Assembly (NCBI GenBank): GCA_023014485.1
Contig: JAJOZX010017416.1
Location: 1 to 64,000, forward strand
Length of the DNA: 64,000 nt
Reading direction: 5' to 3'
Source of the DNA: Bathynomus jamesi
Taxonomy: Eukaryota > Arthropoda > Malacostraca > Isopoda > Cirolanidae
Shown here: piece after piece, positions 9,564 to 21,943 of the stretch
Numbering within the stretch: the first letter of the stretch is position 1
Layout of the letters: each line of letters opens with the position of its first letter
Translations under genes and position numbers: made by a program
Notes under the pieces: model-generated
Database searches by the model: none
Told to the model about the DNA's origin: nothing
Seen by the model: only the letters and a program-made list of their open reading frames with translations

Positions 9564-10969
9564 TTATCAATGGCGTACAGTTGATCTATTATTAATTATA
9601 ACATTGTTTGTTTCTGGAATAGTATTTACTATTTACTAATAGATCAACTGTACACCCTTGATAACATAGGTCAACAACAATTTTGTCACAAGGTTTTGAT
9701 GATGGTGTTCTAAGTGTACTTTTTCATGCTGAATCTAAATATGAAATCAGATTTTTTCTATCAGGCTTAGTTTACTTGTGACGCTATGTTCATTTTTCCT
9801 CATTTAGCATGATCACCGGATAAAAAAATAATAACATTATATATAATTAAGTATATAACAATATTATAATATAAAACATTATAAAAATAATAAATATAAT
9901 AATATATATTAATTAATATAACTATAATAAAATATATTAATATTAATATATATGTTGTATTAATTTTTCTGTAAAATAAGTACAATTTATTCCTTTGGGG
10001 AGAAAGTTCTGATAATGCTGGCAGGATAAATTTGGTCGGAGCAGCAGACTGTGCAGGTTGAAACATGTTTGTACCTGTTCAGACATGAGCCTAGTTTCTG
10101 TGTGTAGGGCAGCTCCAAGTCAGTCTGCTTGTAAATGTCACAGTGTTAACAGCTAGTGTCTGTTGCTTCTTGTTAATTACACCAGTGTTGTATTCATATA
10201 GATGTTTTGTAATGCCGCGGAACTGTCTGAATCATCCTAATTCCTTTTGTTATGTATGTGGTGATCTAACTTTAAAATCCCAGAAACGTAACTTTACACC
10301 ATTAGTAAAAAAAATGCTATGAACTTTATTTCGGATGTAAAGTAGGCGATCAGGACAAGAGTTGGGCCCCTCACATTTGTTGTGTGACATGTGTAAGACT
10401 ACTTACAGGATGGCTAAACGGTTCACGTCACATGCCATTTGCTATTCCAATGATTTGGAGGGAACCCAAAGATCACACAACAGACTGCTATTTCTGCCTG
10501 GTAAATACAAAGGGGATCACTTCAAAAACAAAGCGCCTTATGAAATACCCTAATAAGAGAAACTAACATAACTTTGGTACTTTGAATGAAACAAATAAAA
10601 GCAATTTTTGTCCTTTGCAAAACACAACGGTAGACCATACTGCTTTGAATGGAATGCGAAGCGTTAAAACAGTTTTTGTCCTTTGTTAAACATAATGGTA
10701 CATCACACTTTCTGCATTTTAGACGAGAGTAACCCTTCACACAGTTTCTGCATCTCTTTTTGGGTTCTAAATGCTCAGGCCAATATCCAAAAAACTGCTA
10801 GATGTTGCTATGCAGTTAATTGTTACATTCAAATGCCATAAGACCTCACTAAAGCTAATCTGAGGAAATTACACGTACTTCTGGTACTTGTAGGTTATCT
10901 CCTCCACACCAATTTTGACAGAATATTTTCGTTAAAACTAAAGGAAATATCACGACTTAACCTAACCAA
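9564..10969 (+). repeat. Satellite monomer 6
   Basis: Transposase fragment 10212-10566 (8-A frameshift), GACAAG variant. Private marks are CAAGGTTTTGATGA near 9690 and a short TTTTTCCTCATTT. The monomer at 29902 shares both marks and occupies the same place relative to copy 4. A GCGAA duplication lies near 10657 in the piggyBac block. Confidence 0.9.
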
Positions 10970-12346
10970 TTATCAATGGCGTACAGTTGATCTATTATTA
11001 ATTATAACATTGTTTGTTTCTGGAATAGTATTTACTATTTACTAATAGATCAACTGTACACCCTTGATAACATAGGTCAACAACATTTTGTCACAAGGTT
11101 TTGATGGGTGTTCTAAGTGTACTTTTCATGCTGAATCTAAATATGAAATCAGATTTTTTCTATCAGGCTTAGTTTACTTGTGACGCTATGTTCATTTTTT
11201 CCTCATTTAGCATGATCACCGGATAAAAAAATAATAACATATTATATATAATTAAGTATATAACAATATTATAATAAAAACATTATAAAAATAATAAATA
11301 TAATAATATATTTATTAATTAATATAACTATAATAAAATATATTAATATTAATATATATGTTGTATTAATTTTTCTGTAAAATAAGTACAATTTATTCCT
11401 TTGGGGAGAAAGTTCTGATAATGCTGGCAGGATAAATTTGGTCGGAGCAGCAGACTATGCAGGTTGAAACATGTTTGTACCTGTTCAGACATGAGCCTAG
11501 TTTCTGTGTGTAGGGCAGCTCCAAGTCAGTCTGCTTGTAAATGTCACAGTGTTAACAGCTAGTGTCTGTTGCTTCTTGTTAATTTTACACCAGTGTTGTA
11601 TTCATATATGTAGATGTTTTGTAATGCCGCGGAACTGTCTGAATCATCCTAATTCCTTTTGTTATGTATGTGGTGATCTAACTTTAAAATCCCAGAAACG
11701 TAACTTTACACCATTAGTAAAAAAAATGCTATGAACTTTATTTCGGATGTAAAGTAGGCGATCAGGTCAAGAGTTGGGCCCCTCACATTTGTTGTGTGAC
11801 ATGTGTAAGACTACTTACAGGATGGCTAAACGGTTCACGTCACATGCCATTTGCTATTCCAATGATTTGGAGGGAACCCAAAGATCACACAACAGACTGC
11901 TATTTCTGCCTGGTAAATACAAAGGGGATCACTTCAAAACAAAGCGCCTTATGAAATACCCTAATAAGAGAACTAACATAACTTTGGTACTTTGAATGAA
12001 ACAAATAAAAGCAATTTTTGTCCTTTGCAAAACACAACGGTAGACCATACTGCTTTGAATGGAGTGCGTTTAAAACAGTTTTTGTCCTTTGTTAAACATA
12101 ATGGTACATCACACTTTCTGCATTTTAGACGAGAGTAACCCTTCACAATGTTCAGGCCAATATCCAAAAAACTGCTAGATGTTGCGATGCAGTTAATTGT
12201 TACATTCAAATGCCATAAGACCTCACTAAAGCTAATCTGAAGAAATTACACGTACTTCTGGTACTTGTAGGTTATCTCCCCCACACCAATTTTGACAGAA
12301 TATTTTCGTTAAAACTAAAGGAAATATCACGACTTAACCTAACCAA
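10970..12346 (+). repeat. Satellite monomer 7, upstream of transposon copy 2
   Basis: Transposase fragment about 11624-11976 (8-A frameshift, one A lost near 11939). Pre-transposon haplotype (GTCAAG, TATATGTAGATG, TGTTCAGG, GTTGCGATG). A deletion of about 29 bp at 12147/12148 removes the second and third cysteine region of the piggyBac remnant. Confidence 0.9.
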
Positions 12347-12349
12347 TTA

Positions 12350-14916
12350 CACTAGGCAACAAAGATTTTGTTACAGAAGACCAAATAGGTGCTCCTAGCT
12401 AATTTCGGTATGCTGATTTCAAATCTATAATTAGATTTTTTCTATCACGTCTAGATTTGTGTAAAATGCAAATCACTTTTAGTAAAATTTTCTACCACGT
12501 CCAGATTTTGGTTTTAATCGGCTTAATGCCAGTAATATGAAACTTGCTTTTCAAGGTTAAAGCAATTTTTTTTGCCAACTATATACAAATTCGAACAATT
12601 TTGATAAATAAAATTTATCCCGAGTTGGCAACACTGAGTCAAGAGCATAGTAACGGGAAACGGCCCAACGGTCAGTCGCTACGTGACAGTCAAGCAGAAC
12701 GGTTGTTGAAGCTCTCTGCTGATGAGCAAGTGACAGGTTGTGGTGACTTGTGTGTTTTTATAGCATTTGTTTTGTACTACGGTGTGTATTTCTTTTTATT
12801 TTGCACATCGTAATAATTACTTTCTACGTTTTTTCAGATATTGTATGGTAATTCAAAATGGCATCAAATAGACGTGCTTGTGTAAATCACCCAGACAACT
12901 TCTGCTTTGTCTGTGGACAATATACACCAAAGCCACAACGTAGAAACATAACAACAAAGATTAAACTTGCCTACAAGTGTTATTTTGACTGTAAGTTAGG
13001 AGACCAACAGAGGGACTGGGCACCACATATTTGCTGTGCACAGTGCAATGCAATGTTAATAGCTTGGATGAATGGTAAAAGAAAAGCTATGCCGTTCTCA
13101 GTCCCCATGGTTTGGCGTGAGCCGAAAAATCACTTCAATGATTGTTATTTTTGTTTGACAAAGATTGCTGGTTTCACAAAGAAAAACAAATCAAAGATCA
13201 CGTACCCAAACTGCGAATCAGCAATGAAACCAGTACCACATGATGAAACAAATCCACCACCAGTTCCACCAGCAACGATAACAGACAGCAGTTCATCTGA
13301 AGATTCTGCTAGTGATATAGAAACAGGGAAAGATGGCATATATGTTCCAGATGCAAATATTTCCCCACATTTGTTAAGTCAAGCGGAGTTAAATGACTTA
13401 GTGCGCGATTTGGAATTACCAAAAGAAAAGGCAGAGTTGCTTGGTTCAAGACTTCAAGAATTTAATCTTCTCCAACCAAACACCAAAGTTTCCCATTTCC
13501 GCCATCGCCATTTGCAGTTTTCATCATTTTACTTACAGGAAGAAACGTTTGTTTCTGCCACGATATCAGTGGTCTGATGCAAGGGATTGGCTGTCGCTAT
13601 GATCCAAAAGAATGGAGACTGTTCATTGACTCTAGTAAAGCTAGCCTTAAAGCTGTATTACTGCACAACGGCAATGAAAAACCTTCAATACCTGTAGCAC
13701 ATGCCACTGGCCTTAATGAGACTTATGAATCGATGAAACTGCTGCTAAGACTCATCAAATATAAGGACCACACATGGAATATTTGTGGCGACCTTAAAGT
13801 TGTATCATTACTTCTTGGGTTACAGTTGCGCTACACAAAGCATATGTGCTTTTTGTGTCTATGAAACAGCAGAGATGACAAGAACCACTACAAAAAACAT
13901 GATTGGCCATCTAGAACTGAACATGTTGTTGGTAAATACAATGTGAAACACCCAGCACTTATTGACCCTCAGAAAGTACATCTTCCACCACTTCACATTA
14001 AACTTGGCCTTATGAAAAATTTCGTGAAGGGTATGGATCATCAAGGTAGTGGTTTCCAATATTTAAAGGATAAATTCAAAGGAATATTGACAGATGCTAA
14101 GCTAGAAGCTGGAGTTTTCACTGGACCACAGATCCGCAGTGTCATCCACGACTCATCGTTTCCATCTAACCTAAATGAGAATGAACTAGGAGCATGGACA
14201 TCTTTCGTTGAAGTTGTCAAAAATTTTCTTGGAAACCACAAAGCTGAAAACCACCGTAAACTCGTAGAAAACATGCTTAAATCTTATGAAATAATGGGAT
14301 GCAGAATGTCTTTGAAAATTCATTTTTTACATTCTCATCTTGACTTCTTCCCGGCCAACCTTGGGGCTGTAAGTGACGAGCATGGTGAGCGCTTCCACCA
14401 ACAGATCTCAGTTATGGAAAACAGATACCAAGGTAATTTCAACCCAAATATGATGGGAGATTATTGTTGGTTCCTGCAGAAGGAGAGCTCGTCATCCTAC
14501 AAGCGACAAAGGAAGAGGACACACCAAAGTTTCACTTAAGAACAGGAATTTGCCTTTCAGTAGTAACAACAAAATACTAACGCGCTTTGGGTGGATGGTT
14601 GGGCGCAGGGGTGGTAACTCCGCCAGCGGAATTCCGCTGTCTGTCTTAAGCCAGAATAAAGGTGGAAAGACATCCCTGTTCACTAATTATTGAAGTATGC
14701 TTAACATAAAACGTGGCACGGAAAAGTAGCTTAGACGGCTTTCGTAATAGAAGCGGGTGAGAAAAAAAATGAAAAATAGGGGTTTTCGGTTAACAAAATC
14801 TGGACGTGATAGAGAGAAATTTTGATATCAGATCTGAAATCAGCATCAGCGCTTTAGTAGGAATCAGTAGTTCACGTGTCTGTAACAAAAAAAAAGTTGA
14901 AATTTGTTGCCTAGTG
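12350..14916 (+). mobile_element. CACTA-type DNA transposon, copy 2 (2567 bp)
   Basis: Same ends and same TTA duplication (12347-12349, 14917-14919) as copy 1. Differences are small: one A lost in the transposase near 13543, TTAACAAAA replacing TTACACAAAA near 14790, and a GAGA expansion near 14815. Confidence 0.9.
12858..14539 (+). pseudogene. DDE transposase, copy 2 (frameshift plus TGA)
   Basis: Matches copy 1 except for one A missing from GAAGAAAACG near 13543, which ends the first frame at 13577 after residue 239. The original frame reopens until the shared TGA at 13862-13864 and continues from 13865 to 14539. A homopolymer loss like this may be a sequencing error. Confidence 0.85.
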
Positions 14917-16326
14917 TTATCAATGGCGTACAGTTGATCTATTATTAATTATAACATTGTTTGTTTCTGGAATAGTATTTACTATTTACTAATAGATCAA
15001 CTGTACACCCTTGATAACATAGGTCAACAACAATTTTGTCACAAGAGTTTTGATGGGTGTTCTAAGTGTAACTTTTCATGCTGAATCTAAATATGAAATC
15101 AGATTTTTTCTATCAGGCTTAGTTTACTTGTGACGCTATGTTCATTTTTAACTCATTTAGCATGATCACCGGATAAAAAAATAATAACATATTATATATA
15201 ATTAAGTATATAACAATATTATAATATAAAACATTATAAAAATAATAAATATAATAATATATTATATTAATTAATATAACTATAATAAAATATATTAATA
15301 TTAATATATATGTTGTATTAATTTTTCTGTAAAATAAGTACAATTTATTCCTTTGGGGAGAAAGTTCTGATAATGCTGGCAGGATAAATTTGGTCGGAGC
15401 AGCAGACTGTGCAGGTTTGAAACATGTTTGTACCTGTTCAGACATGAGCCTAGTTTCTGTGTGTAGGGCAGCTCCAAGTCAGTCTGCTTGTAAATGTCAC
15501 AGTGTTAACAGCTAGTGTCTGTTGCTTCTTGTTAATTTTACACCAGTGTTGTATTCATATAGATGTTTTGTAATGCCGCGGAACTGTCTGAATCATCCTA
15601 ATTCCTTTTGTTATGTATGTGGTGATCTAACTTTAAAATCCCAGAAACGTAACTTTACACCATTAGTAAAAAAAAATGCTATGAACTTTATTTCGGATGT
15701 AAAGTAGGCGATCAGGAAAAGAGTTGGGCCCCTCACATTTGTTGTGTGACATGTGTAAGACTACTTACAGGATGGCTAAACGGTTCACGTCACATGCCAT
15801 TTGCTATTCCAATGATTTGGAGGGAACCCAAAGATCACACAACAGACTGCTATTTCTGCCTGGTAAATACAAAGGGGATCACTTCAAAAACAAAGCGCCT
15901 TATGAAATACCCTAATAAGAGAAACTAACATAACTTTGGTACTTTGAATGAAACAAATAAAAGCAATTTTTGTCCTTTGCAAAACACAACGGTAGACCAT
16001 ACTGCTTTGAATGGAGGTGCGTTAAAACAGTTTTTGTCCTTTGTTAAACATAATGGTACATCACACTTTCTGCATTTTAGACGAGAGTAACCCTTCACAC
16101 AGTTTCTGCATCTCTTTTGGGTTCTAAATGCTCAGGCCAATATCCAAAAAACTGCTAGATGTTGCTATGCAGTTAATTGTTACATTCAAATGCCATAAGA
16201 CCTCACTAAAGCTAATCTGAAGAAATTACACGTACTTCTGGTACTTGTAGGTTATCTCCCCCACACCAATTTTGACAGAATATTTTCGTTAAAACTAAAG
16301 GAAATATCACGACTTAACCTAACCAA
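14917..16326 (+). repeat. Satellite monomer 8
   Basis: Transposase fragment 15573-15928 with a 9-A tract (two extra bases). Post-transposon type with GAAAAG; the piggyBac block has GGAGGTGCG near 16015, a slipped form of GGAGTGCG. Confidence 0.9.
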
Positions 16327-17737
16327 TTATCAATGGCGTACAGTTGATCTATTATTAATTATAACATTGTTTGTTTCTGCAGTAGTGTTTACTCTTTACT
16401 AATAGATCAACTGTACACCATGATAACATAGGTCAACAACATTTTTGTCACAAGGGTTTTGATGGGTGTTCTAAGTGTACTTTTTCATGCTGAATCTAAA
16501 TATGAAATCAGATTTTTTCTATCAGGCTTAGTTTACTTGTGACGCTATGTTCATTTTTAACTCATTTAGCATGATCACCGGATAAAAAAATAATAACATA
16601 TTATATTTAATTAAGTATATAACAATATTATAATATAAAACATTATAAAAATAATAAATATAATAATATATTATATTAATTAATATAACTATAATAAAAT
16701 ATATTAATATTAATATATATGTTGTATTAATTTTTCTGTAAAATAAGTACAATTTATTCCTTTGGAGGGGAGAAAGTTCTGATAATGCTGGCAGGATAAA
16801 TTTGGTCGGAGCAGCAGACTGTGCAGGTTGAAACATGTTTGTACCTGTTCAGACATGAGCCTAGTTCTGTGTGAGGGCAGCTCCAAGTCAGTCTGCTTGT
16901 AAATGTCACAGTGTTAAAAGCTAGTGTCTGTTGCTTCTTGTTAATTACACCAGTGTTGTATTCATATAGATGTTTTGTAATGGCGCGCGGAACTGTCTGA
17001 ATCATCCTAATCCTTTTGTATGTATGTGGTGATCTAACTTTAAAATCCCAAAACGTAACTTACACCATTAGTAAAAAAAATGCTATGAACTTTATTTCGG
17101 ATGTAAAGTAGCGATCAGGACAAGAGTTGGGCCCCTCACATTTGTTGTGTGACATGTGTAAGACTACTTACAGGATGGCTAAACGGTTCACCACATCACA
17201 TGCCATTTGCTATTCCAATGATTTGGAGGGAACCCAAAGATCACACAACAGACTGCTATTTCTGCCTGGTAAATACAAAGGGGTTCACTTCAAAAACAAA
17301 GCGCCTTATGAAATACCCTAATAAGAGAAATCTAACATAACTTTGGTACTTTGAATGAAACAAATAAAAGCAATTTTTGTCCTTTGCAAAACACACGGTA
17401 GACCATACTGCTTTGAATGGAATGCGTGTTCCTTAAAAAAGTTTTTTTCCTTTGTTTAAACATAATGGTACATCACACTTTCTGCATTTTAGACGAGAGT
17501 AACCCTTCACACAGTTTCTGCATCTCTTTTTGGGTTTCTAAATGCTCAGGCCAATATCCAAAAAACTGCTAGATGTTGCTATGCAGTTAATTGTTACATT
17601 CAAATGCCATAAGACCTCACTAAAGCTAATCTGAAGAAATTACACGTACTTCTGGTACTTGTAGGTTATCTCCCCACACAATTTTGACAGAATATTTCGT
17701 TAAAAACTAAGGAAATATCACGACTTAACCTAACCAA
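16327..17737 (+). repeat. Satellite monomer 9
   Basis: Transposase fragment about 16980-17334, start altered to ATGGCGCGCGG. Private marks GGTTCACCACATCACATG and GGGGTTCAC are shared only with the monomer at 36658, which holds the same place after copy 5. The piggyBac block is disrupted near 17428. GACAAG variant. Confidence 0.88.
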
Positions 17738-19141
17738 TTATCAATGGCGTACAGTTGATCTATTATTAATTATAACATTGTTTGTTTCTGGAATAGTATT
17801 TACTATTTACTAATAGATCAACTGTACACCTTGATAACATAGGTCAACAACAATTTTTGTCACAAGAGTTTTGATGGGTGTTTCTAAGTGTACTTTTCAT
17901 GCTGAATCTAAATATGAAATCAGATTTTTTCTATCAGGCTTAGTTTACTTGTGACGCTATGTTCATTTTTTCCTCATTTAGCATGATCATCGGATAAAAA
18001 AATAATAACATATTATATATAATTAAGTATATAACAATATTATAATATAAAACATTATAAAATAATAAATATAATAATATATTATATTAATTAATATAAC
18101 TATAATAAAATATATTAATATTAATATATATGTTGTATTAATTTTTCTGTAAAATAAGTACAATTTATTCCTTTGGGAGAAGTTCTGATAATGCTGGCAG
18201 GATAAATTTGGACGGAGCAGAGCAGCAGACTGTGCAGGTTGAAACATGTTTGTACCTGTTCAGACATGAGCCTAGTTTCTGTGTGTAGGGCAGCTCCAAG
18301 TCAGTCTGCTTGTAATGTCACAGTGTTAACAGCTAGTGTCTGTTGCTTCTTGTTAATTTTACACCAGTGTTGTATTCATATAGATGTTTGTAATGCCGCG
18401 GAACTGTCTGAATCATCCTAATTCCTTTTGTTATGTATGTGGTGATCTAACTTTAAAATCCCAGAAACGTAACTTTACACCATTAGTAAAAAAAATGCTA
18501 TGAACTTTATTTCGGATGTAAAAGTAGGCGATCAGGAAAGAGTTGGGCCCCTCACATTTGTTGTGTGACATGTGTAAGACTACTTACAGGATGGCTAAAC
18601 GGTTCACGTCACATGCCATTTGCTATTCCAATGATTTGGAGGGAACCCAAAGATCACACAACAGACTGCTATTTCTGCCTGGTAAATACAAAGGGGATCA
18701 CTTCAAAAACAAAGCGCCTTATGAAATACCCTAATAAGAGAATCTAACATAACTTTGGTACTTTGAATGAAACAATATAAAGCAATTTTTGTCCTTTGCA
18801 AAACACAACGGTAGACCATACTGCTTTGAATGGATGCGTGTTTAAAACATTTTTGTCCTTTGTTAACATAATGGTACATCACACTTTCTGCATTTTAGAC
18901 GAGAGTAACCCTTCACACAGTTTCTGCATCTCTTTTTGGGTTCTAAATGTTCAGGCCAATATCCAAAAACTGCTAGATGTTGCTATGCAGTTAATTGTTA
19001 CATTCAAATGCCATAAGACCTCACTAAAGCTAATCTGAAGAAATTACACGTACTTCTGGTACTTGTAGGTTATCCCCCACACCAATTTTGACAGAATATT
19101 TTTCGTTAAAACTAAAGGAAAATCACGACTTAACCTAACCA
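17738..19141 (+). repeat. Satellite monomer 10
   Basis: Transposase fragment 18393-18747 (8-A frameshift). Mixed type: GGACGG with a 5-bp AGCAG duplication near 18221, GAAAG with one base lost, and TGTTCAGG but GTTGCTATG. Its end reads ACCATTATC, one A short, with no transposon. Confidence 0.88.
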
Positions 19142-20538
19142 TTATCAATGGCGTACAGTTGATCTATTATTAATTATAACATTGTTTGTTTCTGGAATAG
19201 TATTTACTATTTACTAATAGATCAACTGTACACCCTTGATAACATAGGTCAACAACAATTTTGTCACAAGAGTTTTGATGGGTGTTCTAAGTGTAACTTT
19301 TCATGCTGAATCTAAATATGAAATCAGATTTTTCTATCAGGCTTAGTTTACTTGTGACGCTATGTTCATTTTTAACTCATTTAGCATGATCACCGGATAA
19401 AAAAATAATAACATATTATATATAATTAAGTATATAACAATATATAATATAAAACATTATAAAAAAATAAATATAATAATATATTATATTAATTAATATA
19501 ACTATAATAAAATATATTAATATTAATATAATGTTGTATTAATTTTTCTGTAAATAAGTACAATTTATTCCTTTGGGGAGAAAGTTCTGATAATGCTGGC
19601 AGGATAAATTTGGTCGGAGCAGCAGACTGTGCAGGTTGAAACATGTTTGTACCTGTTCAGACATGAGCCTAGTTTCTGTGTGTAGGGCAGCTCCAAGTCA
19701 GTCTGCTTGTAAATGTCACAGTGTTAACAGCTAGTGTCTGTTGCTTCTTGTTAATTTTACACCAGTGTTGTATTCATATAGATGTTTTGTAATGCCGCGG
19801 AACTGTCTGAATCATCCTAATTCCTTTTGTTATGTATGTGGTGATCTAACTTTAAAATCCCAGAAACGTAACTTTACACCATTAGTAAAAAAAATGCTAT
19901 GAACTTTATTTCGGATGTAAAGTAGGCGATCAGGACAAGAGTTGGGCCCCTCACATTTGTTGTGTGACATGTGTAAGACTACTTACAGGATGGCTAAACG
20001 GTTCACGTCACATGCCATTTGCTATTCCAATGATTTGGAGGGAACCCAAAGATCACACAACAGACTGCTATTTCTGCCTGGTAAATACAAAGGGGATCAC
20101 TTCAAAAACAAAGCGCCTTATGAAATACCCTAATAAGAGAACTAACATAACTTTGGTACTTTGAATGAAACAAATAAAAGCAATTTTTGTCCTTTGCAAA
20201 ACACAACGGTAGACCATACTGCTTTGAATGGAATGCGTTAAAACAGTTTTTGTCCTTTGTAAACATAATGGTACATCACACTTTCTGCATTTTAGACGAG
20301 AGTAACCCTTCACACAGTTTCTGCATCTCTTTTTGGGTTCTAAATGCTCAGGCCAATATCCAAAAAACTGCTAGATGTTGCTATGCAGTTAATTGTTACA
20401 TTCAAATGCCATAAGACCTCACTAAAGCTAATCTGAAGAAATTACACGTACTTCTGGTATTGTAGGTTATCTCCCCACACCAATTTTCAGAATATTTTCG
20501 TTAAAACTAAAGGAAATATCACGACTTAACCTAACCAA
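19142..20538 (+). repeat. Satellite monomer 11
   Basis: Transposase fragment about 19792-20144 (8-A frameshift). The end reads GAGAACTAAC, so the stop is displaced. GGTCGG and GACAAG variants. Small losses lie in the A/T block and in the unassigned 3' part. Confidence 0.88.
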
Positions 20539-21940
20539 TTATCAATGGCGTACAGTTGATCTATTATTAATTATAACATTGTTTGTTTCTGCAATAGTAT
20601 TTACTATTTACTAATAGATCAACTGTACACCCTTGATAACATAGGTCAACAACATTTTTGTCACAAGGGTTTTGATGGGTGTTCTAAGTGTACTTTTTCA
20701 TGCTGAATCTAAATATGAAATCAGATTTTTTCTATCAGGCTTAGTTTACTTGTGACGCTATGTTCATTTTTAACTCATTTAGCATGATCACCGGATAAAA
20801 AAAAATAATAACATTATATATAATTAAGTATATAACAATATTATAATATAAAACATTATAAAAATAATAAATATAATAATATATATATTAATATAAACTA
20901 TAATAAAATATATTAATATTAATATATATGTTGTATTAATTTTTCTGTAAAATAAGTACAATTTATTCCTTTGGGGGAGAAAGTTTCTGATAATGCTGGC
21001 AGGATAAATTTGGTCGGAAGCAGACTAGCTGGTTTGAACATGTTTGTACCTGTTCAGACATGAGCCTAGTTTCTGTGTGTAGGGCAGCTCCAAGTCAGTC
21101 TGCTTGTAAATGTCACAGTGTTAACAGCTAGTGTCTGTTGCTTCTTGTTAATTTTACACCATGTTGTATTCATATAGATGTTTTGTAATGCCGCGGAACT
21201 GTCTGAATCATCCTAATTCCTTTTGTTATGTATGTGGTGATCTAACTTTAAAATCCCAGAAACGTAACTTTACACCATTAGTAAAAAAATGCTATGAACT
21301 TTATTTCGGATGTAAAGTAGGCGATCAGGACAAGAGTTGGGCCCCTCACATTTGTTGTGTGACATGTGTAAGACTACTTACAGGATGGCTAAACGGTTCA
21401 CGTCACATGCCATTTGCTATTCCAATGATTTGGAGGGAACCCAAAGATCACACAACAGACTGCTATTTCTGCCTGGTAAATACAAAGGGGATCACACTTC
21501 AAAAACAAAGCGCCTTATGAAATACCCTAATAAGAGAATCTAACATAACTTTGGTACCTTGAATGAAACAAATAAAAGCAATTTTTGTCCTTTGCAAAAA
21601 CACAACGGTAGACCATACTGCTTTGAATGGAATGCGTTAAAACAGTTTTTGTCCTTTGTTAAACATAATGGTACATCACACTTTCTGCATTTGTAGACGA
21701 GAGTAACCCTTCACACAGTTTCTGCATCTCTTTTTGGGTTCTAATGTTCAGGCCAATATCCAAAAACTGCTAGATGTTGCGATGCAGTTAATTGTTACAT
21801 TCAAATGCCATAAGACCTCACTAAAGCTAATCTGAAGAAATTACACGTATTCTGGTACTTGTAGGTTATCTCCCCCACACCAATTTTGACAGAATATTTT
21901 CGTTAAAACTAAAGGAAATATCACGACTTAACCTAACCAA
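20539..21940 (+). repeat. Satellite monomer 12, upstream of transposon copy 3
   Basis: GACAAG rather than GTCAAG, but TGTTCAGG and GTTGCGATG as in other pre-transposon monomers. This suggests a recombinant between types. The leader around 21017 is altered (GGAAGCAGACTAGCTGG). Confidence 0.88.
21188..21520 (+). pseudogene. Transposase N-terminal fragment with open 7-A tract (C-terminus shifted)
   Basis: One of only two monomer copies with seven A's, so FCYVCG through DCYFCL reads in one frame. Two extra bases (CACACTTC) near 21494 change the last residues. An upstream in-frame ATG at 21161 would add nine residues, but MPRNC aligns with the inserted transposase start. Zinc-binding residues are all present. 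Confidence 0.6.
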
Positions 21941-21943
21941 TTA

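Larger units (their letters stand above)
5593..19141 (+). repeat. Large duplicated block, first copy (about 13.5 kb)
   Basis: Order: transposon, three monomers, transposon, three monomers. It parallels 25929-39457 monomer by monomer: the second monomers after each transposon share private variants (9564 with 29902, 16327 with 36658). The last monomer and the end differ (empty site without footprint here). Confidence 0.6.

Noticed and set aside
19139..19146. Variant junction ACCATTATC as a second excision footprint
   Set aside because: It lacks one A and keeps only a single TTA, so a simple one-base deletion explains it.
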